The position numbers and the translations under genes were made by a program. From Nemertoderma westbladi (Eukaryota; Xenacoelomorpha; Nemertodermatida; Nemertodermatidae), in contig JAUCBJ010008915.1 of assembly GCA_032718475.1 (NCBI GenBank), positions 43,287 to 107,286 on the forward strand: DNA of 64,000 nucleotides, written 5' to 3'. Positions within the stretch are counted from its first letter, which is position 1; the number at the start of each line of letters is the position of its first letter. Below the pieces are notes generated by a model. That model made no database searches, was not told the DNA's origin, and saw only the letters and a program-made list of their open reading frames with translations. Positions 1 through 12,645 of this stretch are shown here, in pieces.

Positions 1-742
1 AGGTATACAACATACAACAATTATTTCATAACATTTAACTTTAGCAGTTATAGGCCTACTCTACCGTAACTATACTACTGCTGTACTGTAATACAAGTAT
101 TCGGTTCAGTAATAAATCAGTGTAACATTACGCGCCTTTATTTTTGAATCAAACAGTATGGCCCTACCGGTAGCTCGTATATATTAACTTCACCGGTTGC
201 CTGTAGGTCCCCCTCCACTTTTCACTCTCAGCCATTTCACACGAACAGCACCCTCTCCATCTTTTTGGGCTCTATCTTAGTCGTACGGTAACAAACTTAA
301 CTTTTTTAGTTGTTTGCAGGCTTACCGGTTCTTTCCTGCTGCAGTTGCAGTTAAGTCATTCAGTGGTTTGACTGTATCCCTGGTTGGTTTCCTGTTGTGC
401 TAGTGTGCATTGATCAGGCCAAAACTCTCATTAAAACCATACTGCTGTATCAAAACTGTAATTTAACACTATGTCCCCCCTTGCCATAACCGCAAAGGCG
501 CAAACCCTATGTCATGAGGCCCTAATATAATAGGCCTAGACTATACATTATTGTTGAATAGGTTAGGAACTACTGCAGTACTGTATGAGAGACTACCCTA
601 GTAACCTAATGTAGTCCATGAGACCACCATATGCTATACCAGCATGCTGCATCAGTCATACTCAATTACATTTGGAGTTAGGCACCTTTGTTACTAATTA
701 CTGAATTAGGCCTATTCGGAGTCGGAGATCATTTCGGTTGCC
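1..742. other. No gene seen; 5' flank of ARL2BP
   Basis: AT-rich non-coding sequence with several TAGGCCTA/ACCGGTA palindromes. No long open frame, tRNA or transposon end could be supported. It may contain the promoter and 5' UTR of the ARL2BP gene that starts at 815. Confidence 0.5.
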
Positions 743-814
743 GTGCAGAGGTATCTGCCTGTTATTCCTGGTATTATTAGAATTTGGTTTGATTTAGGAT
801 TCTGTTTTCGCGAC

Positions 815-1450
815 ATGGATATGGAATGTACCACAACCTCTGCCGATACAAACAAGTGTTTGCATCTTTGCGATACGGCGAATCTACGTATTAGTGAGAA
901 CAATGAGCGGGGCGCCGAGACCAGCGCCGTTTCATCGAGTCAGGGAGAGTTGACCCACAATGGAGCCACCGGAGATTATCTGAAACCGTTCGAAATCGCT
1001 CCCAACCCATTCGATCTGGACCTACAAGATGAATCGTCTAGCGATGATTCCGCCCAATTCGACATCGTTATAGGTCATATCGAGGATATTGTGTTAGAAC
1101 CATCTTTCAATGAACTCAAGTACAAATTTATCGATAAATATTACGCAGAATTTGACGATTCGGAAGAAAACAAATTTATTTACACTGACATATTTAAAGA
1201 ATACCAAGAATTGTTTGAGAATTACATAGAAAACCAACTGAGGTTAAGAATCCCGGGATTTTCTATGGAGGAATTTTCCAAGGAGATACAACTCCGGAAA
1301 AGTGAACTGGATGGAGAGATATTCGAAATCTTGTATTCTTTATCTGACTTTATTGTTTTCAAAGAATTAATGTTAGATTACAAAGCAGATAAAGAAGGTA
1401 GTTGTGTTGACTTGAGTTTTGCTCTCACAGTTACATCATTGCAACGCTAA
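815..1450 (+). CDS. ARL2BP: ADP-ribosylation factor-like 2 binding protein (BART), intronless
   Basis: A 211-residue protein. ARL2BP binds GTP-loaded ARL2 (and ARL3) and acts at centrosomes, cilia and mitochondria. Residues ~81-200 match the BART domain closely: FDIVIGHIEDIV, then KFIDKYYAEFDDSEENKFIY, an EYQELFENYIE helix, RIPGF and FKELMLDYKADKEG. The first ~80 residues are acidic/serine-rich and not conserved, making it longer than the ~163-residue vertebrate protein. I chose the ATG at 815 (MDMEC); the frame is open upstream to 743, but the extra residues are hydrophobic and unlike the family. A TTTAG acceptor-like sequence lies about 18 bases before this ATG, so a 5' UTR intron or trans-splice is possible. 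The CDS has no introns although vertebrate ARL2BP has several, so it may be a retrocopy; it is intact and probably functional. Confidence 0.9.
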   Translation: MDMECTTTSADTNKCLHLCDTANLRISENNERGAETSAVSSSQGELTHNGATGDYLKPFEIAPNPFDLDLQDESSSDDSAQFDIVIGHIEDIVLEPSFNELKYKFIDKYYAEFDDSEENKFIYTDIFKEYQELFENYIENQLRLRIPGFSMEEFSKEIQLRKSELDGEIFEILYSLSDFIVFKELMLDYKADKEGSCVDLSFALTVTSLQR

Positions 1451-2639
1451 CGGCTAATGGTTACTGCTACCTTTATTCTGTTATTGTTCATTCCATAATT
1501 TTGTTTTTTGCTACAACAGTAACCTATGATTGACAGTATTCTCAGTTCGTAATATAGTTACGTTTTCAGTGTTGTAACTTAATCAATATTGTATACAAAG
1601 CATGTTGTATGTCGGATGTGTGTGTGTGTGTGTGTATTAGACGAGTCAATCTAGCAAAAAAAAAACCATAAGTATTTCGCAATTATTCCGAACCACATAT
1701 TTTGGATTCTATATTACCTTTTTAATAAAAAAAAGTGTGTAAAATGTTATTTTTCACATAGATTTCATATAGATTTTTACAAAGATTGTCCACATAATAA
1801 AATTGTGATTGCTCTATTGATTTTAAGTGTAATTTATTTAATTGTTTTAGTGTAAAAACCACAGAAGTTTATAATATAACAAATTAATTCTTTGGGGATA
1901 GTTATACATCGACCCGTTTAGTAGTGAAGTTGTGTTAATAAGCTCTCTGTATTGTACCAGCAAAGTTGGTATTAAAAATGGTTTAATTATTAGACAAATT
2001 TCCGTTGCTCTGGAAACTAAATTGGTAACTATCTAGAAGTGCATACTTCTGTAAATCGATAGTCATTAGAGTAAAGTTTGTCTGTACCAAATTTGGAGAA
2101 AATCCCACCAATAGACCCCTTGTTGCTAAGTAAAATCCATGTTGCTAAGGAAAGAAACAGGAAATTGAAAGTGATCCGCATAATATATTTTTGTAGAATT
2201 TTTAGGGGTATTAACAAGGTAATGTAGAATAATAAATAGTTGGTTTGGATGAATGTTGACCCCCTTTTTTGGTTAGATTGACTCGACTAATGATGTATGT
2301 GATATTGAATTGCCAGCGTGTTTGTCTATTAATACAATATTTACAGGTCGTCACTTTCCGTTATTTAATAAAGAGTTTTTATAAGTTTGTCTGAGATTAC
2401 AGTGATCTCTGTTTAATTAGGCTTCGGTGCCTATTTATTATATATTCTCGAACTTGTACCGGTAGTCAAGGCAGGATGGCATAACGAAACAATTTTAATT
2501 TTATTTAGTTTCATTTTGTCAAGTCCTGATCAAATTCTCGTTTCGTTTCCTACTTTTTTAATTATTTACATTATCGTGTGTAAAATATAACTTTTCATCG
2601 ATATGACCCGCGTGTATTTATATATCGGAGGTTTACATA
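1451..2639. other. Intergenic, AT-rich; TG microsatellite
   Basis: 3' flank of ARL2BP. A (TG)n microsatellite lies at about 1616-1636 and an AATAAA signal near 1723. No other gene or element was recognised. Confidence 0.5.
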
Positions 2640-3510
2640 CACAATGTCCTGGAATATAGTGTCGTTATTCAGGTACCTGTCCCCGTTGGCCCCCAATTCA
2701 GCCAGAATTGCTTTCAATCTTTTGCTACAATCGTTTGATATCGACATCTATGCGAGGTTATTTTATTCCTTTTAATAAATACTAGGGATGTTGCGAATGT
2801 CATATTTTTAACATCCGCGGATGCGGATGCGGATGTCTATTAAAACATATATATTTTTGCCTGGCCTCCCTTTTACATCGAGGTTATACCAGCATTTTAA
2901 TATTATATTCTAATCTTATATTAATAAACTAACAAGAGTCTAAGGTTATAGAACAGAATGGGACATAATATAACAAAACAATAATACAACAAACATTTTT
3001 TATATTGTTCCCGTGTATTAGTGTATAACCTGTATGGCCTACAGCTTACGCAGTATTGCATTGCAACATTGTACCGATTCATGGGCATAGGCTGCCCAGT
3101 AATGCGTCGTAGGTCATGTGAGTGGTCGTTGGGTCCTGGTCCTGGCCTTCGTCATGAGGTTTTGGGACATTTGGTCCTGGCATAATACAGTACAGTAGTT
3201 TATTTTGCATCTGGCCAAGTTGATATAAGAAATAATTTTGATATTTAATACTTTGATAATTTTAAGATAAAATAAAAAAAATTTCATAAGGGAAAAAGTA
3301 ATTATTATTGAAAATTTAATTCAGTGGTTGCTGGACCTTCAGACAGGATGCTTGAATAGTGCAGGTAACATCCGCATGTTACATCCGCATGGCATGGGTG
3401 CGGATGCGGATGCGAAAAATCATGCGGATATCCGCGGATGCGGATATCCGCGGATGCGGATGCGGACATTCGCCACATCCCTAATAAATACAGCATATTC
3501 TGGAACATTT
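2640..3510. mobile_element. Foldback-element arm fragment, split by a hAT-type MITE
   Basis: The stretch starting CCTGGAATATAGTGTC near 2650 and continuing through GCTTTCAATCTT to TTTAATAAATAC (2782) matches the arms of the 0.9-kb foldback at 20495-21402. After the inserted MITE (2783-3483) it resumes as CATATTCTGGAACATTTG, like the CATGTTCTAGAACATTTT of the other copy. It is one arm with internal losses. Confidence 0.6.
2783..3483. mobile_element. Non-autonomous hAT-type MITE, 701 bp, with 8-bp target duplication
   Basis: Terminal inverted repeats begin TAGGGATGTTGCGAATGTC (left) and end GACATTCGCCACATCCCTA (right). The 8-bp direct repeat ATAAATAC flanks the element at 2775-2782 and 3484-3491. 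Subterminal regions carry iterated GCGGATGCGGAT motifs and internal palindromes. There is no transposase frame. Eight-base duplications and TAGGGATG-type termini are typical of hAT-family MITEs. Confidence 0.85.
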
Positions 3511-5242
3511 GTTTATATCATGAGTAGCTGGGGAAAATACATTACATCTGTTTAATCGTATTTACGTAGCTATTAAAATGTATTCATATATTATTAGCAA
3601 GTCGTTAGACTTGATTACTGTAAGAAAAAACGGCTACTGGCTACTGACTACTGGCTACTGACTACTGACCTAGAGCAAAAACTGCTCTAACGATTTCGAT
3701 GAAATTTTGCATGAACCATGAAAATGGATTTCTAAGGGTACTTGTGAAATCGCGGTTTAAATTGAAACATCTCAACTTGTTTTATTTCGACAAATAGCCC
3801 CTAAACACGAAAATTGCCATAGGCGCAATGATAAAAACACCAGCTGGCACTCATGAAAAATGTATAGAGATGGCCAGGTAGGTGTAAAACGCGGATCCGG
3901 ATACGGATTCCAAAATTATCAATTAAGGGAAAGGAGCACGTTACAGTGGCACGTAATTTTAACCAAAACAATAAACTAAAGTCAATGGAACAGGTTATAG
4001 TTTTATTTTTGGGAGTTATAAAAATGTAAAAAAAAATCGACTTCCGTAGGGACAACGTTTCCTTTTTTCTCTAGTCTCTCGACTCTATTAACCTGGCTTG
4101 AGCACGGCAGGTAAAATACATCTGGAATAGTTATAATAAGTTATACACTTTTCCCATGTAATAAATAGTTAATTTTTAATATAACGAAACCAAACAAATT
4201 ACGAAACTAAACATTTCGTTTCATTGAGTCATTTTAATGAATTGTTTATTTATTTCCGCGTAAAGTTTTTTTCGTTACGTTCTTGTTTTCGTTTGGTTAT
4301 AATTGCATTCCTGCTTGTGCGTGAAATACACTGAGTGATATTCACAGTTTGCAGTAAATGGGTATTGTGTTGCCAGGAAAAGAAATATAAATTTCGTAAT
4401 CACTTAATTTGCTGTGAATATTAGTGGCAGACGTTCACGGCAATTACTTAATTAAGAATTATTATTAAGTTTTTGTTGTGAAAACGAATTAAAGGATCAC
4501 AATCGTAATATTTGACCACCACCATATATGGGCTAGGCTCTTATGGTGGATTACTTGTGGCCTCGATAATAGCGGGATACAGGATAGTTGATGGTGCAGC
4601 CAAGTAAGTCTATCATATAGTCAATACAATATCAGATATTATTAGCCTAGCTGATTTTAACGTCGTGTTATTAACTCCGAGAACTTTTTGGTATCACGAA
4701 GTTACTTTTAAATTTGTAATGTTTGAAACCCCGAGGTCTTGTACATCTCAAGTGGAACTCCATGGTTGTGATGTTCATCTGCTTTTATCATTTAATTTAC
4801 TACGGCCGTAACCCGCAACCTCTGCAAAATCACCAATAAGAATACCAGAGGGGACCGGTACCATAACCTACACAGAGTCGCGCAGCACGCACTAATTACT
4901 GGATAGTAATTACCGTAGTTTCTTTCTGTGGCAGTTGGACAACAACTCTTTCATGCAGAGAGCAGGTTTACTTCATGCCATTGTACACATTGCGCTGCTC
5001 ATTGTAGATCGATGTAGAAAGACAATTAGGATACCCTAATTATATTTACGCGAACGACAATAAATTAATCCTAGTCTTATTTAAAGTGTTTATTGTTAGA
5101 TTTGGCTCCTTGTAACATGTAAACTGGTGGAGGGTCTTAAATTGACGTAAAATAAAACAATTTAAGCAAAATCTCTTTAGTTACTGAATTAGTAAGTGGT
5201 AAATAATACATTTACAAGAAACACAATATTTTACTGTTCAAA
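3511..5242. other. Intergenic; microsatellite and MITE fragments
   Basis: Holds a CTACTGRCTA-type microsatellite (about 3630-3668), a fragment of a dispersed repeat at about 3797-3855 (CACGAAAATTGCCATAGG, also near 27590 and 48075) and a fragment of the poly-G MITE family at about 3920-4025 (GGGAAAGGAGCACGTTACAG). The remainder is AT-rich with nothing recognised. Confidence 0.5.
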
Positions 5243-7756
5243 TTATTGTAAAATTGGTGCAATTCTACTTTTTCTCATCTTAGCAAACTTTTTTTCGAAC
5301 ACAACTTTCTCCTGAAATGGGTCATACGGGAAACATTCGGACTTGGATATCAAAACGCCGCGTTCCCCCTCTCTCGTTTTCTCTGTGTCGTTTGGTGTGC
5401 GATATTCTTCCTTCATCGACTTGCAACTATCTCCTCCCTTTGTCTTGCGATTCTTTGAATGAATTGGACTCTCTTTATGTGCCGATGTTGGACTCTTTGG
5501 AGTGTCCCTGCTCCTCAAACTCGGCTTGCCATGTGTCCCGTCCATAGGAAGATCTTTCAGAACGTTGGGGAAAAGACTTTTCGGGGCACCAAATTTATCA
5601 TCTTTTCCTATGCATTTTCTCACACCCTCCTGCAGGATATGCATATCCTTAGGAGATACTTTGTCTAAAGACAGATGACCATTCACAAATTGCTTCACCA
5701 AGTCCATGCACCTATTCTCTATTGTCACTACCCACGGTTGTCCACTAACTGAAGTCTGGGCTGTTGCATCTCTAGTTCTCACCTTCTGGCATCGCACGCA
5801 GCATATGCGCTGGAGACTGGCGTTATCTCTCTTGAGCCAAGCCTCATTTCGTCTCGCCCAACCCGGTAAACTGGCGGGAGTTTGTTTCACGGAATACGGC
5901 AGGCCATCCGACGCAGACCCATTCATCTTCCGCAAATGCGATATAGCACGCGGTGATTCACTGAGAACAGCACCTTCTTCTGATAATCTTACATGATCAT
6001 TCGTTTGTCGATCATATTCGCGAGATTTCCCATAACAAGTCTGAGATTGGTCTCCGACATTTCTCTCTAATCTTTCAATTCTCCTCTTCATTTTTGCATT
6101 TGTAGCGCGAAGTTGCTCGTTAATAATCCGTTCCGTCAAATGACGACTTAACAACTTGCCAGCCATCACATGTATGTCTCCGACCTCAATGGCCCCGGGG
6201 GTGTCTGGTGAACACTCATACTCACTGAGATCGAGAGGGTTTATTTGATATTCTTTGTCCAGCGGCGGTGATTCTTTGTCCAGTAGAGGCTGGACGATTT
6301 CCACGATGTTTCCGCAATTGGAGTTGGCCTTGCTCTTCCATTCCGCTAACTGAAGGCTCTGAATTTCTATCTTCTCTTTAAACTCAAGATTTTGCAACGT
6401 TAGACTTCGATTGCGTTGTTGGAAGTCACTCTGAATGAAACTTAGAGCTTTTAAAGCCAAGTGCTGTTGAAGTGAATCGTTTTCCAAATCGCATTTCATG
6501 CGCTTCATAATTTTTTCAATATCGCGAACTCTCACAGGGACTTTTTGAAGGTGCGCCTCGTTTGTATACTGTAGGATTTTCTCCGCAGCTTTGGTCCACA
6601 TATTCTCCTGTTCAGCTAAAATACCCAGAGAAGCATCATCGTGGAGTTTTGCAATCTCGGCGACACTCCCTCTTATCTCGGTAAACAACTTTTCTCTCTG
6701 CCCTACGCCTGTCGCTTCATGTTTACCTTCATCGGACGTGGCGTCGGATGACTTCATTTTCCTGAGACCACGCTTGAGTTTTATTAAAGCTTCCCGCACC
6801 TTTTCTTCAATGTAACCAACTCTGACATTGTCTTCTTTCAGTCCCTCCAGTTGCTCTAAGCCCCTTTCCTCTTTGTCTCTAAACCAGTCATGGAGGGACG
6901 TTATTAGTTTTTCCTCCTGTATGTGTCTGCGTTGAAGTTCTGTTGCTTGGTTCCAATACTTAACCATAATAGCCTCTATCGATGACGACAGGCCCTGATC
7001 TTCAGTGCTTTCTCCTTCGACTCCTAGATCGCAAAAATAGCTCTTGATACCATCTGATTTTTTAGACAAATCCCTATGAAAAAAAACAACCTAGTAAGAA
7101 GGGAAAAAATAGCAAGGGGGAACTTTTACATTAATAATAATTTATTGTGTTGTAATTGCACTTTTTTGAATTGAAATTATTCTCTATTGCAGTAACCGCA
7201 TTTAGCAAATAAATAAATTATTGACCATCAATTTTACTCACCTTGAAATCCTATCCAATTCGGCGATGACATCATCCATGGAATTGATTTTAATATCAAC
7301 GACGACTTCCACATTATTTTCAGGTGGACCGGATTTTTTTTCAGTTTCCTTACTGACCAAAAATAAATCAAACGCAGTTTCTTCAGCAATAGACCTCATA
7401 CTTGCACTTGGCATGGTAACTTTACTGCAACCACTGGTCACTTTGGCCCTATGTATGGACGTGGATTTAACATGAATCGTTGAACTTTCCTTGCTGCTGT
7501 ATGTGTTTGACCAAGAACCTTGACTGCTGACAATCTGTGAACTTTCTATTGACATATCTTTGGAGCTCGGTACCATAGACCTACTTTGTGATTGTATTAG
7601 CGAAACAGATCGACCTTTCTTGGGAGATGCACTGCCGATATCCGAGGGTGTTTTATCTTTCGTGATTGAAACTGTAACATTGCGACGGGATTCCACACTA
7701 CGTCGACTGTGTATGGAGGGAGTGTGAGAGTTACTGGAATCACTGTTACACATCAT
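5243..7756 (-). CDS. Coiled-coil protein of unknown function, two exons
   Basis: Exon 1 is 7756-7242 and exon 2 is 7073-5243, giving 781 residues. The junction is ATTTCAAG|GTGAGT to TTTTTTTTCATAG|GGAT; it splits an Arg codon and leaves the frame open, so the splice is well supported. The start is the second of two adjacent ATGs (MCNSDSS follows). The first ~150 residues are Ser/Thr-rich and basic. A helical, charged region follows (MVKYWNQATELQRRHIQEEK, then a SLHDWF motif), a coiled coil around LRATNAKMKRRIERLERN, and a basic low-complexity C-terminus. There is no signal peptide or membrane segment. The EEK-L-SLHDWF region recalls testis coiled-coil proteins such as CCDC7 or FAM186, but only weakly and from memory. 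The 2.2-kb minisatellite begins about 140 bases upstream of the start codon. Confidence 0.75.
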
Positions 7757-7897
7757 CTTAGTATTTTGATCGAAGGTTTACAAATTTACAATCCAGTAGT
7801 TAATAGTTATTTGTGATCTAATCATTTACCACCACCAATTCAAGGTCTGTAAATAAATAAAGCGGACCCTCTCACACTGAGTAACATTTGTCGTGTC

Positions 7898-10097
7898 TGC
7901 CACTTGCGTCTGCAACCTGTGTCCACAACTTGTGTCCACAACTTATGTCTGCACCTTGTATACACAACTTGTATCTGCAACTTGTGTCCACAACTTGTGT
8001 CTGCAACTTGTATCCACAACTTGTGTCTGCAACTTGTGTCCACAACTTGTGTCTGCAACTTGTATCCACAACTTGTGTCCACAACTTATGTCTGCACCTT
8101 GTATACACAACTTGTATCTGCAACTTGTGTCCACAACTTGTGTCTGCAACTTGTATCCACAACTTGTGTCTGCAACGTGTGTCCACAACTTGTGTCTGCA
8201 ACTTGTGTCCCCAACTTGTCTCTGCAACTTGTGTCCACCACTTGTGTCTACAACTAGTATCCACAACTTGTGTCTGCAACCTGTGTCCACAACTTGTGTC
8301 CACAACTTGTGTCTGCAACTTGTATCCACAACTTGTGTCTGCAACCTGAGTCCACAACTTGTGTCCACAACTTGTGTCTACAACTAGTATCCACAACTTG
8401 TGTCTGCAACCTGAGTCCACAACTTGTGTCCACAACTTGTGTCCACAACTTGTGTCCACAACTTGTGTCTACAACTAGTATCCACAACTTGTGTCTGCAA
8501 CTTGTATCCACAACTTGTGTCTGCAACTTGTATCCACAACTTGTGTCCACAACTTGTGTCTGCAACTTGTGTCCCCAACTTGTGTCTGCAAACTGTGTCC
8601 ACAATTACAACTTATTTCTGCAACTTGTGTCCACAACTTGTGTCAGCAACCTGTGTACACAATTACAACTTGTGTCTGCAACCTGTGTCCACAACTTGTG
8701 TCTGCAACCTGTGTCCACAACTACAATTTGTGTCTGAAACTTGTGCCTACAACCTGTGTCCACAACTTGTGTCCATAACTTCTGTCCACAATTTGTGTCT
8801 GAAACTTGTGCCTGCAACCTGTGTCCACAACTTGTATCCACAACTTGTGTCTGCAACCTGTGTCCACAACTACAATTTGTGTCTGCAACTTGTGCCTGCA
8901 ACCTGTGTCCACAACTTGTGTCCACAAATTATGTCCACAGCTTGTGTCAACAACTTGTGTCTGCAACCTGTGCCTGCAACCTGTGTCCACAACTACAATT
9001 TGTGTCTGCAACTTGTGCCTACAACCTGTGTCCACAACTTGTGTCCATAACTTCTGTCCACAATTTGTGTCTGAAACTTGTGCCTGCAACCTGTGTCCAC
9101 AACTTGTATCCACAACTTGTGTCTGCAACCTGTGTCCACAACTACAATTTGTGTCTGCAACTTGTGCCTGCAACCTGTGTCCACAACTTGTGTCCACAAA
9201 TTATGTCCACAGCTTGTGTCAACAACTTGTGTCTGCAACCTGTGCCTGCAACCTGTGTCCACAACTACAATTTGTGTCTGCAACTTGTGCCTGCAACCTG
9301 TGTCCACAACTTGTGTCCACAAATTATGTCCACAACTTGTGTCAACAACTTGTGTCTGCAACCTGTGCCTGCAACCTGTGTCCACAACTACAACTTGTGT
9401 CTTCAACTTGTGCCTGCAACCTGTGTCTACAACTACAACTTGTGTCTGCAACTTGTGTCCACAACTTGTGTCTGCAACCTGTGTCCACAACTACAACTTG
9501 TGTCTGCAGCCTGTGTCAACAACTTGTGTCCACAACTTGTGTCTGCAACTTGTGTCCACAACTTGTATCTGCAACCTGTGTCCACAACTACAATTTGTGT
9601 CTTTAACTTGTGCCTCCAACCTCTGTCCACAACTCGTGTCTGCAACTTGTGCCTGCAACCTGTGTCCACAACTACAACTTGTGTCTGCAACCTGTGTCCA
9701 CAACTTCTGTCTGCAACCTGTGTCCACAACTACAATTGGTGCAAGTTGTGGATACAAGTTGTGGACACAGGGTGTCCACAACTTGTGCCCACAACTTCTG
9801 TCGACAACTTGTGTCTGCAACTTGTGCCTGTTACCTATGTCCACAACTTATGTCGACAACTTGTGTCTGCAACTTGTGCCTGTTACCTATGTCCACAACT
9901 ACAACTTGTGTCTGCAACCTATGTCCACAACTACAACTTGTGTCTGCAACTTGTGCCTCAACCTGTGTCCAAAACTACAACTTGTGCCTGCAACCTCTGT
10001 CCACAACTTGTGTCCGCAACTTGCGTCTGCAACCTGTGTCCACAACTATAATTTGTGTCTGCAACTTGTGCCTGCAACCTGTGTCCACAACTTTTTA
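7898..10097. repeat. 13-bp minisatellite, about 2.2 kb
   Basis: The unit is ACTTGTGTCCACA alternating with ACTTGTGTCTGCA, with variants (CAACCTGTG, ACAACTACAACTTGTG) that build longer higher-order units from about 8600 onward. As 13 is not a multiple of 3 and the unit lacks stops in most frames, long Cys-rich open frames appear on both strands; these are not genes. A short block at about 9741-9769 is in inverted orientation. The array lies in the 5' flank of the minus-strand coiled-coil gene. CCCTCTCACAC just before it (7867) and GTGTGAGGGG just after (10286) are inverted and could be ends of an element carrying the array. Confidence 0.95.
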
Positions 10098-10778
10098 ATG
10101 GCTGTAGCAACTTTTCAAAAATGTTGCAGCATGAGCTGTCGGACTTCCAAATACACAGAAACTTTCATCAAACTTTTGTTGCGAAATGTTGCTGAGATAG
10201 TCCAGCAACTTATCGCTGACCCCCTCACACTAGGCACTTTTTGTACCTCACACAGGAACAAGTTGCATCAACAAAAACTTAATCCGTGTGAGGGGGGGGG
10301 GGGGGGGGGGGTGCTAAGTTATTCTTCGAAATATTTGGTATTGTTCTTGACCTATGGTACTTTTGTAGGCCTACATTGTACATTACTCTGGATTGTATTA
10401 GTTTCCATAGTACTACAGTACCGACACGTGTAGCACTAGTGAACTAAGGCTATCACATAGTAGGTATTTCAAGACAGGCCCGTGGTATGGTCTCCTCTTT
10501 GGAAATTAGTCATTGACTAAAAAACCCGATTGATGCAAAAAAAATTGAGCACCATACTGATTGTGGTGCTTAAAATTAATTCAGACACGATTCCATTTCA
10601 ATATACATGTAAGATATACAAAATGTTCTAAAGTGTTCTTGATGTTAGCTAGTGTTTTTTTCAAGGGTAGCTATAGTGTTTTTGAAAAAAATTACAGATT
10701 AAAAAAATAAACTTTAATGTGTGTTTTGTTATTGATTAATGTTAAGCAACATTGGTAGATATTCATTTTTATGGAACA
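10098..10778. other. Intergenic with a 20-base poly-G run
   Basis: A G20 run lies at 10292-10311, directly after CCGTGTGA. No gene was found in the rest. Confidence 0.6.
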
Positions 10779-11226
10779 GTTCCGTATGCAGTCGCATTTT
10801 CTAAAAAAAATTTATGGAATATATTGGCATAGGCCTATATTATGACTAATTTAGAATTAAATTACCATCATTGACTTCTTCACAACATTTAAAAAAAATA
10901 TTGCGCTCTAGAACACAATATTAGCTAATTTCAGAACATTAGCTACCGCTAATAAAAAATCAAGGTACTGTATTTTTTTTATTTTTTTTTTATTTTTGTT
11001 AACAGTTCCATATAGCACAACATTTGTATAACATAAATCATTGTAACCATGGCAACAGAGTAGAGTTCTAGAACAAAATATAATTATTAAAACACTATTC
11101 TAGAATATAAATAAAATAAAAAATATAATGTTCTAGAACGCAAAAAAATGTGGTGATATTACTATGCAAAAAGTACATAATTTCATTAATGAATATGAAA
11201 ATTTCAATTGCGACTGCATACGGAAC
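10779..11226. mobile_element. MITE-like element, ~450 bp
   Basis: The left end GTTCCGTATGCAGTCGCA is matched in inverse by TGCGACTGCATACGGAAC at the right end. The interior is very AT-rich with several TTCTAGAA palindromes and no coding frame. No convincing target-site duplication was found, so the superfamily is undetermined. Confidence 0.65.
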
Positions 11227-12266
11227 TCTAGCCCATTTTTATGTTAGTTAGTTGTTAAAGATACTTCTTTTCACGAACTGTCAGAATTAACAAGAAAGAA
11301 ACATCCTGTTTATCCAATATGAAATGTAATTAATTACTCCATTACTCCAATTACTACTGTTGTTTGGCTTTGCATTATCAATTTTATTCTAGAATTATAT
11401 ATTTTTGTTGCTATGGTTACTTACATAAATAAATTAAATTTCAATTTATTTAAATTTCAATTTAATTTCTTATTCTAATGCTTATTTATTTCATATTTCT
11501 TATTCTTATTGACAAATATATTGGATTAAATTACATTTTTAATTTTTTTACAAGCTAATAAAAAGTACTAGCTAAAACAAAATCGAAATTACTGGCTACC
11601 ATATTACTGTCAGATGGACAAAAATATTTGTTCTAGAACGAAAAACCCCAAGATATAAACCGATAATCACTAATAATTTTAATCATTTTTTTTTTAATTT
11701 AGGCATAGATACTATACTAATGACCTCAATTACTCCACAGAAAAATATTAAATAACTATCTTTTAATAACTAGCTATGTAAATCACTAGCTATACCATAA
11801 AAGATAAACCGGTAGCCATGTTTCAAAACAATAATTCTATCAAAATACAAATTTATTGTTTTTGAAAAACACTAGCTACTGTAGTAGCTATTATAAAAAA
11901 AACTAGCTACCGGTACAATATAAAAATTATTAGATTCACAAAATTGTATGCCTTAATAACATACATTGTATCGAAAAAGTAACAATTTTAACATTTTAAC
12001 AATAGGTAACAACTTAAGCCATAGCATAAGACGTTGTGTATATTTTATGTGAGTTTTTACTTGTAATTTTAAATCGATGATTTTATTGTTCAATCGCTGC
12101 TATGACTGTGATGTCTCCGCGATATCCTAATAATATAATATAATATAATATAATATATATAATCTAAGAATCAAGAGTAATCTATTGACTTTTTGGGCTT
12201 CACTCACTCGACAAACTTACAGCAGCTTCATGTTTATACAAAATTTAGCTAAACAAGTAGGTCTAC
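11227..12266. other. AT-rich intergenic; TAATA microsatellite
   Basis: No gene. A TATAA-type pentamer microsatellite lies at about 12129-12160, and repeated CTAGCTA/TTCTAGAA words are scattered through it. Confidence 0.5.
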
Positions 12267-12642
12267 AAGTAGGTAGCAGCAGCGTGAGGCTGACAGCAAG
12301 TCCCTAAACGATGCGCTAGATAGGAGCCTACCATATCGTTCAATATTACGACTAGGCAAACCCCGAGAGGATGGATCTCCACGCCCAACCCTTGTGACGT
12401 TCTCTTCACCAGAAGAGGCTACAAATGTTCTTGAGCTAAGATCGTTCATGTACCGAAATATGACTCTTTATTTCGACCGTGACCTTTCGGCTTTTGAACG
12501 TGAAATGGCTTTCAAAGCCCGCCAAAGACGACGTGAGTCAGGATCGAGGCATAACAGAAACTCCACCCTTAACAGAGCCGTTACAACTGAGAAAGTCAGT
12601 AATATGGTGACGGATCATGATGAGGCTACAGCGATGGATTGA
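12267..12642 (+). pseudogene. LINE ORF1 protein, C-terminal remnant
   Basis: Reading in the frame that ends at 12642: PYRSILRLGKPREDG, then VTFSSPEEATNVL, YFDRDLSAFEREMAFKARQR. This matches the pattern of LINE ORF1 proteins: an RRM-like VTF..PEEA..VL strand-helix and a basic RD-L--FERE tail. A stop lies just upstream of 12267, so the N-terminal part is missing. Confidence 0.6.
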
Positions 12643-12645
12643 CTA

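Noticed and set aside
743-814. Upstream ATG of the ARL2BP frame
   Set aside because: The extra 24 residues are hydrophobic and unlike the family; the ATG at 815 is preferred.
2466-4320. Possible larger transposon bounded by CAAGGCAGGAT-like and AATTGCATTCCTGCTTG words
   Set aside because: The inverted similarity is short and imperfect and could be chance.
7888-10433. Long Cys-rich open frames on both strands (up to ~450 codons)
   Set aside because: Products of the 13-bp minisatellite lacking stop codons; periodic translation, no start context or splice support.
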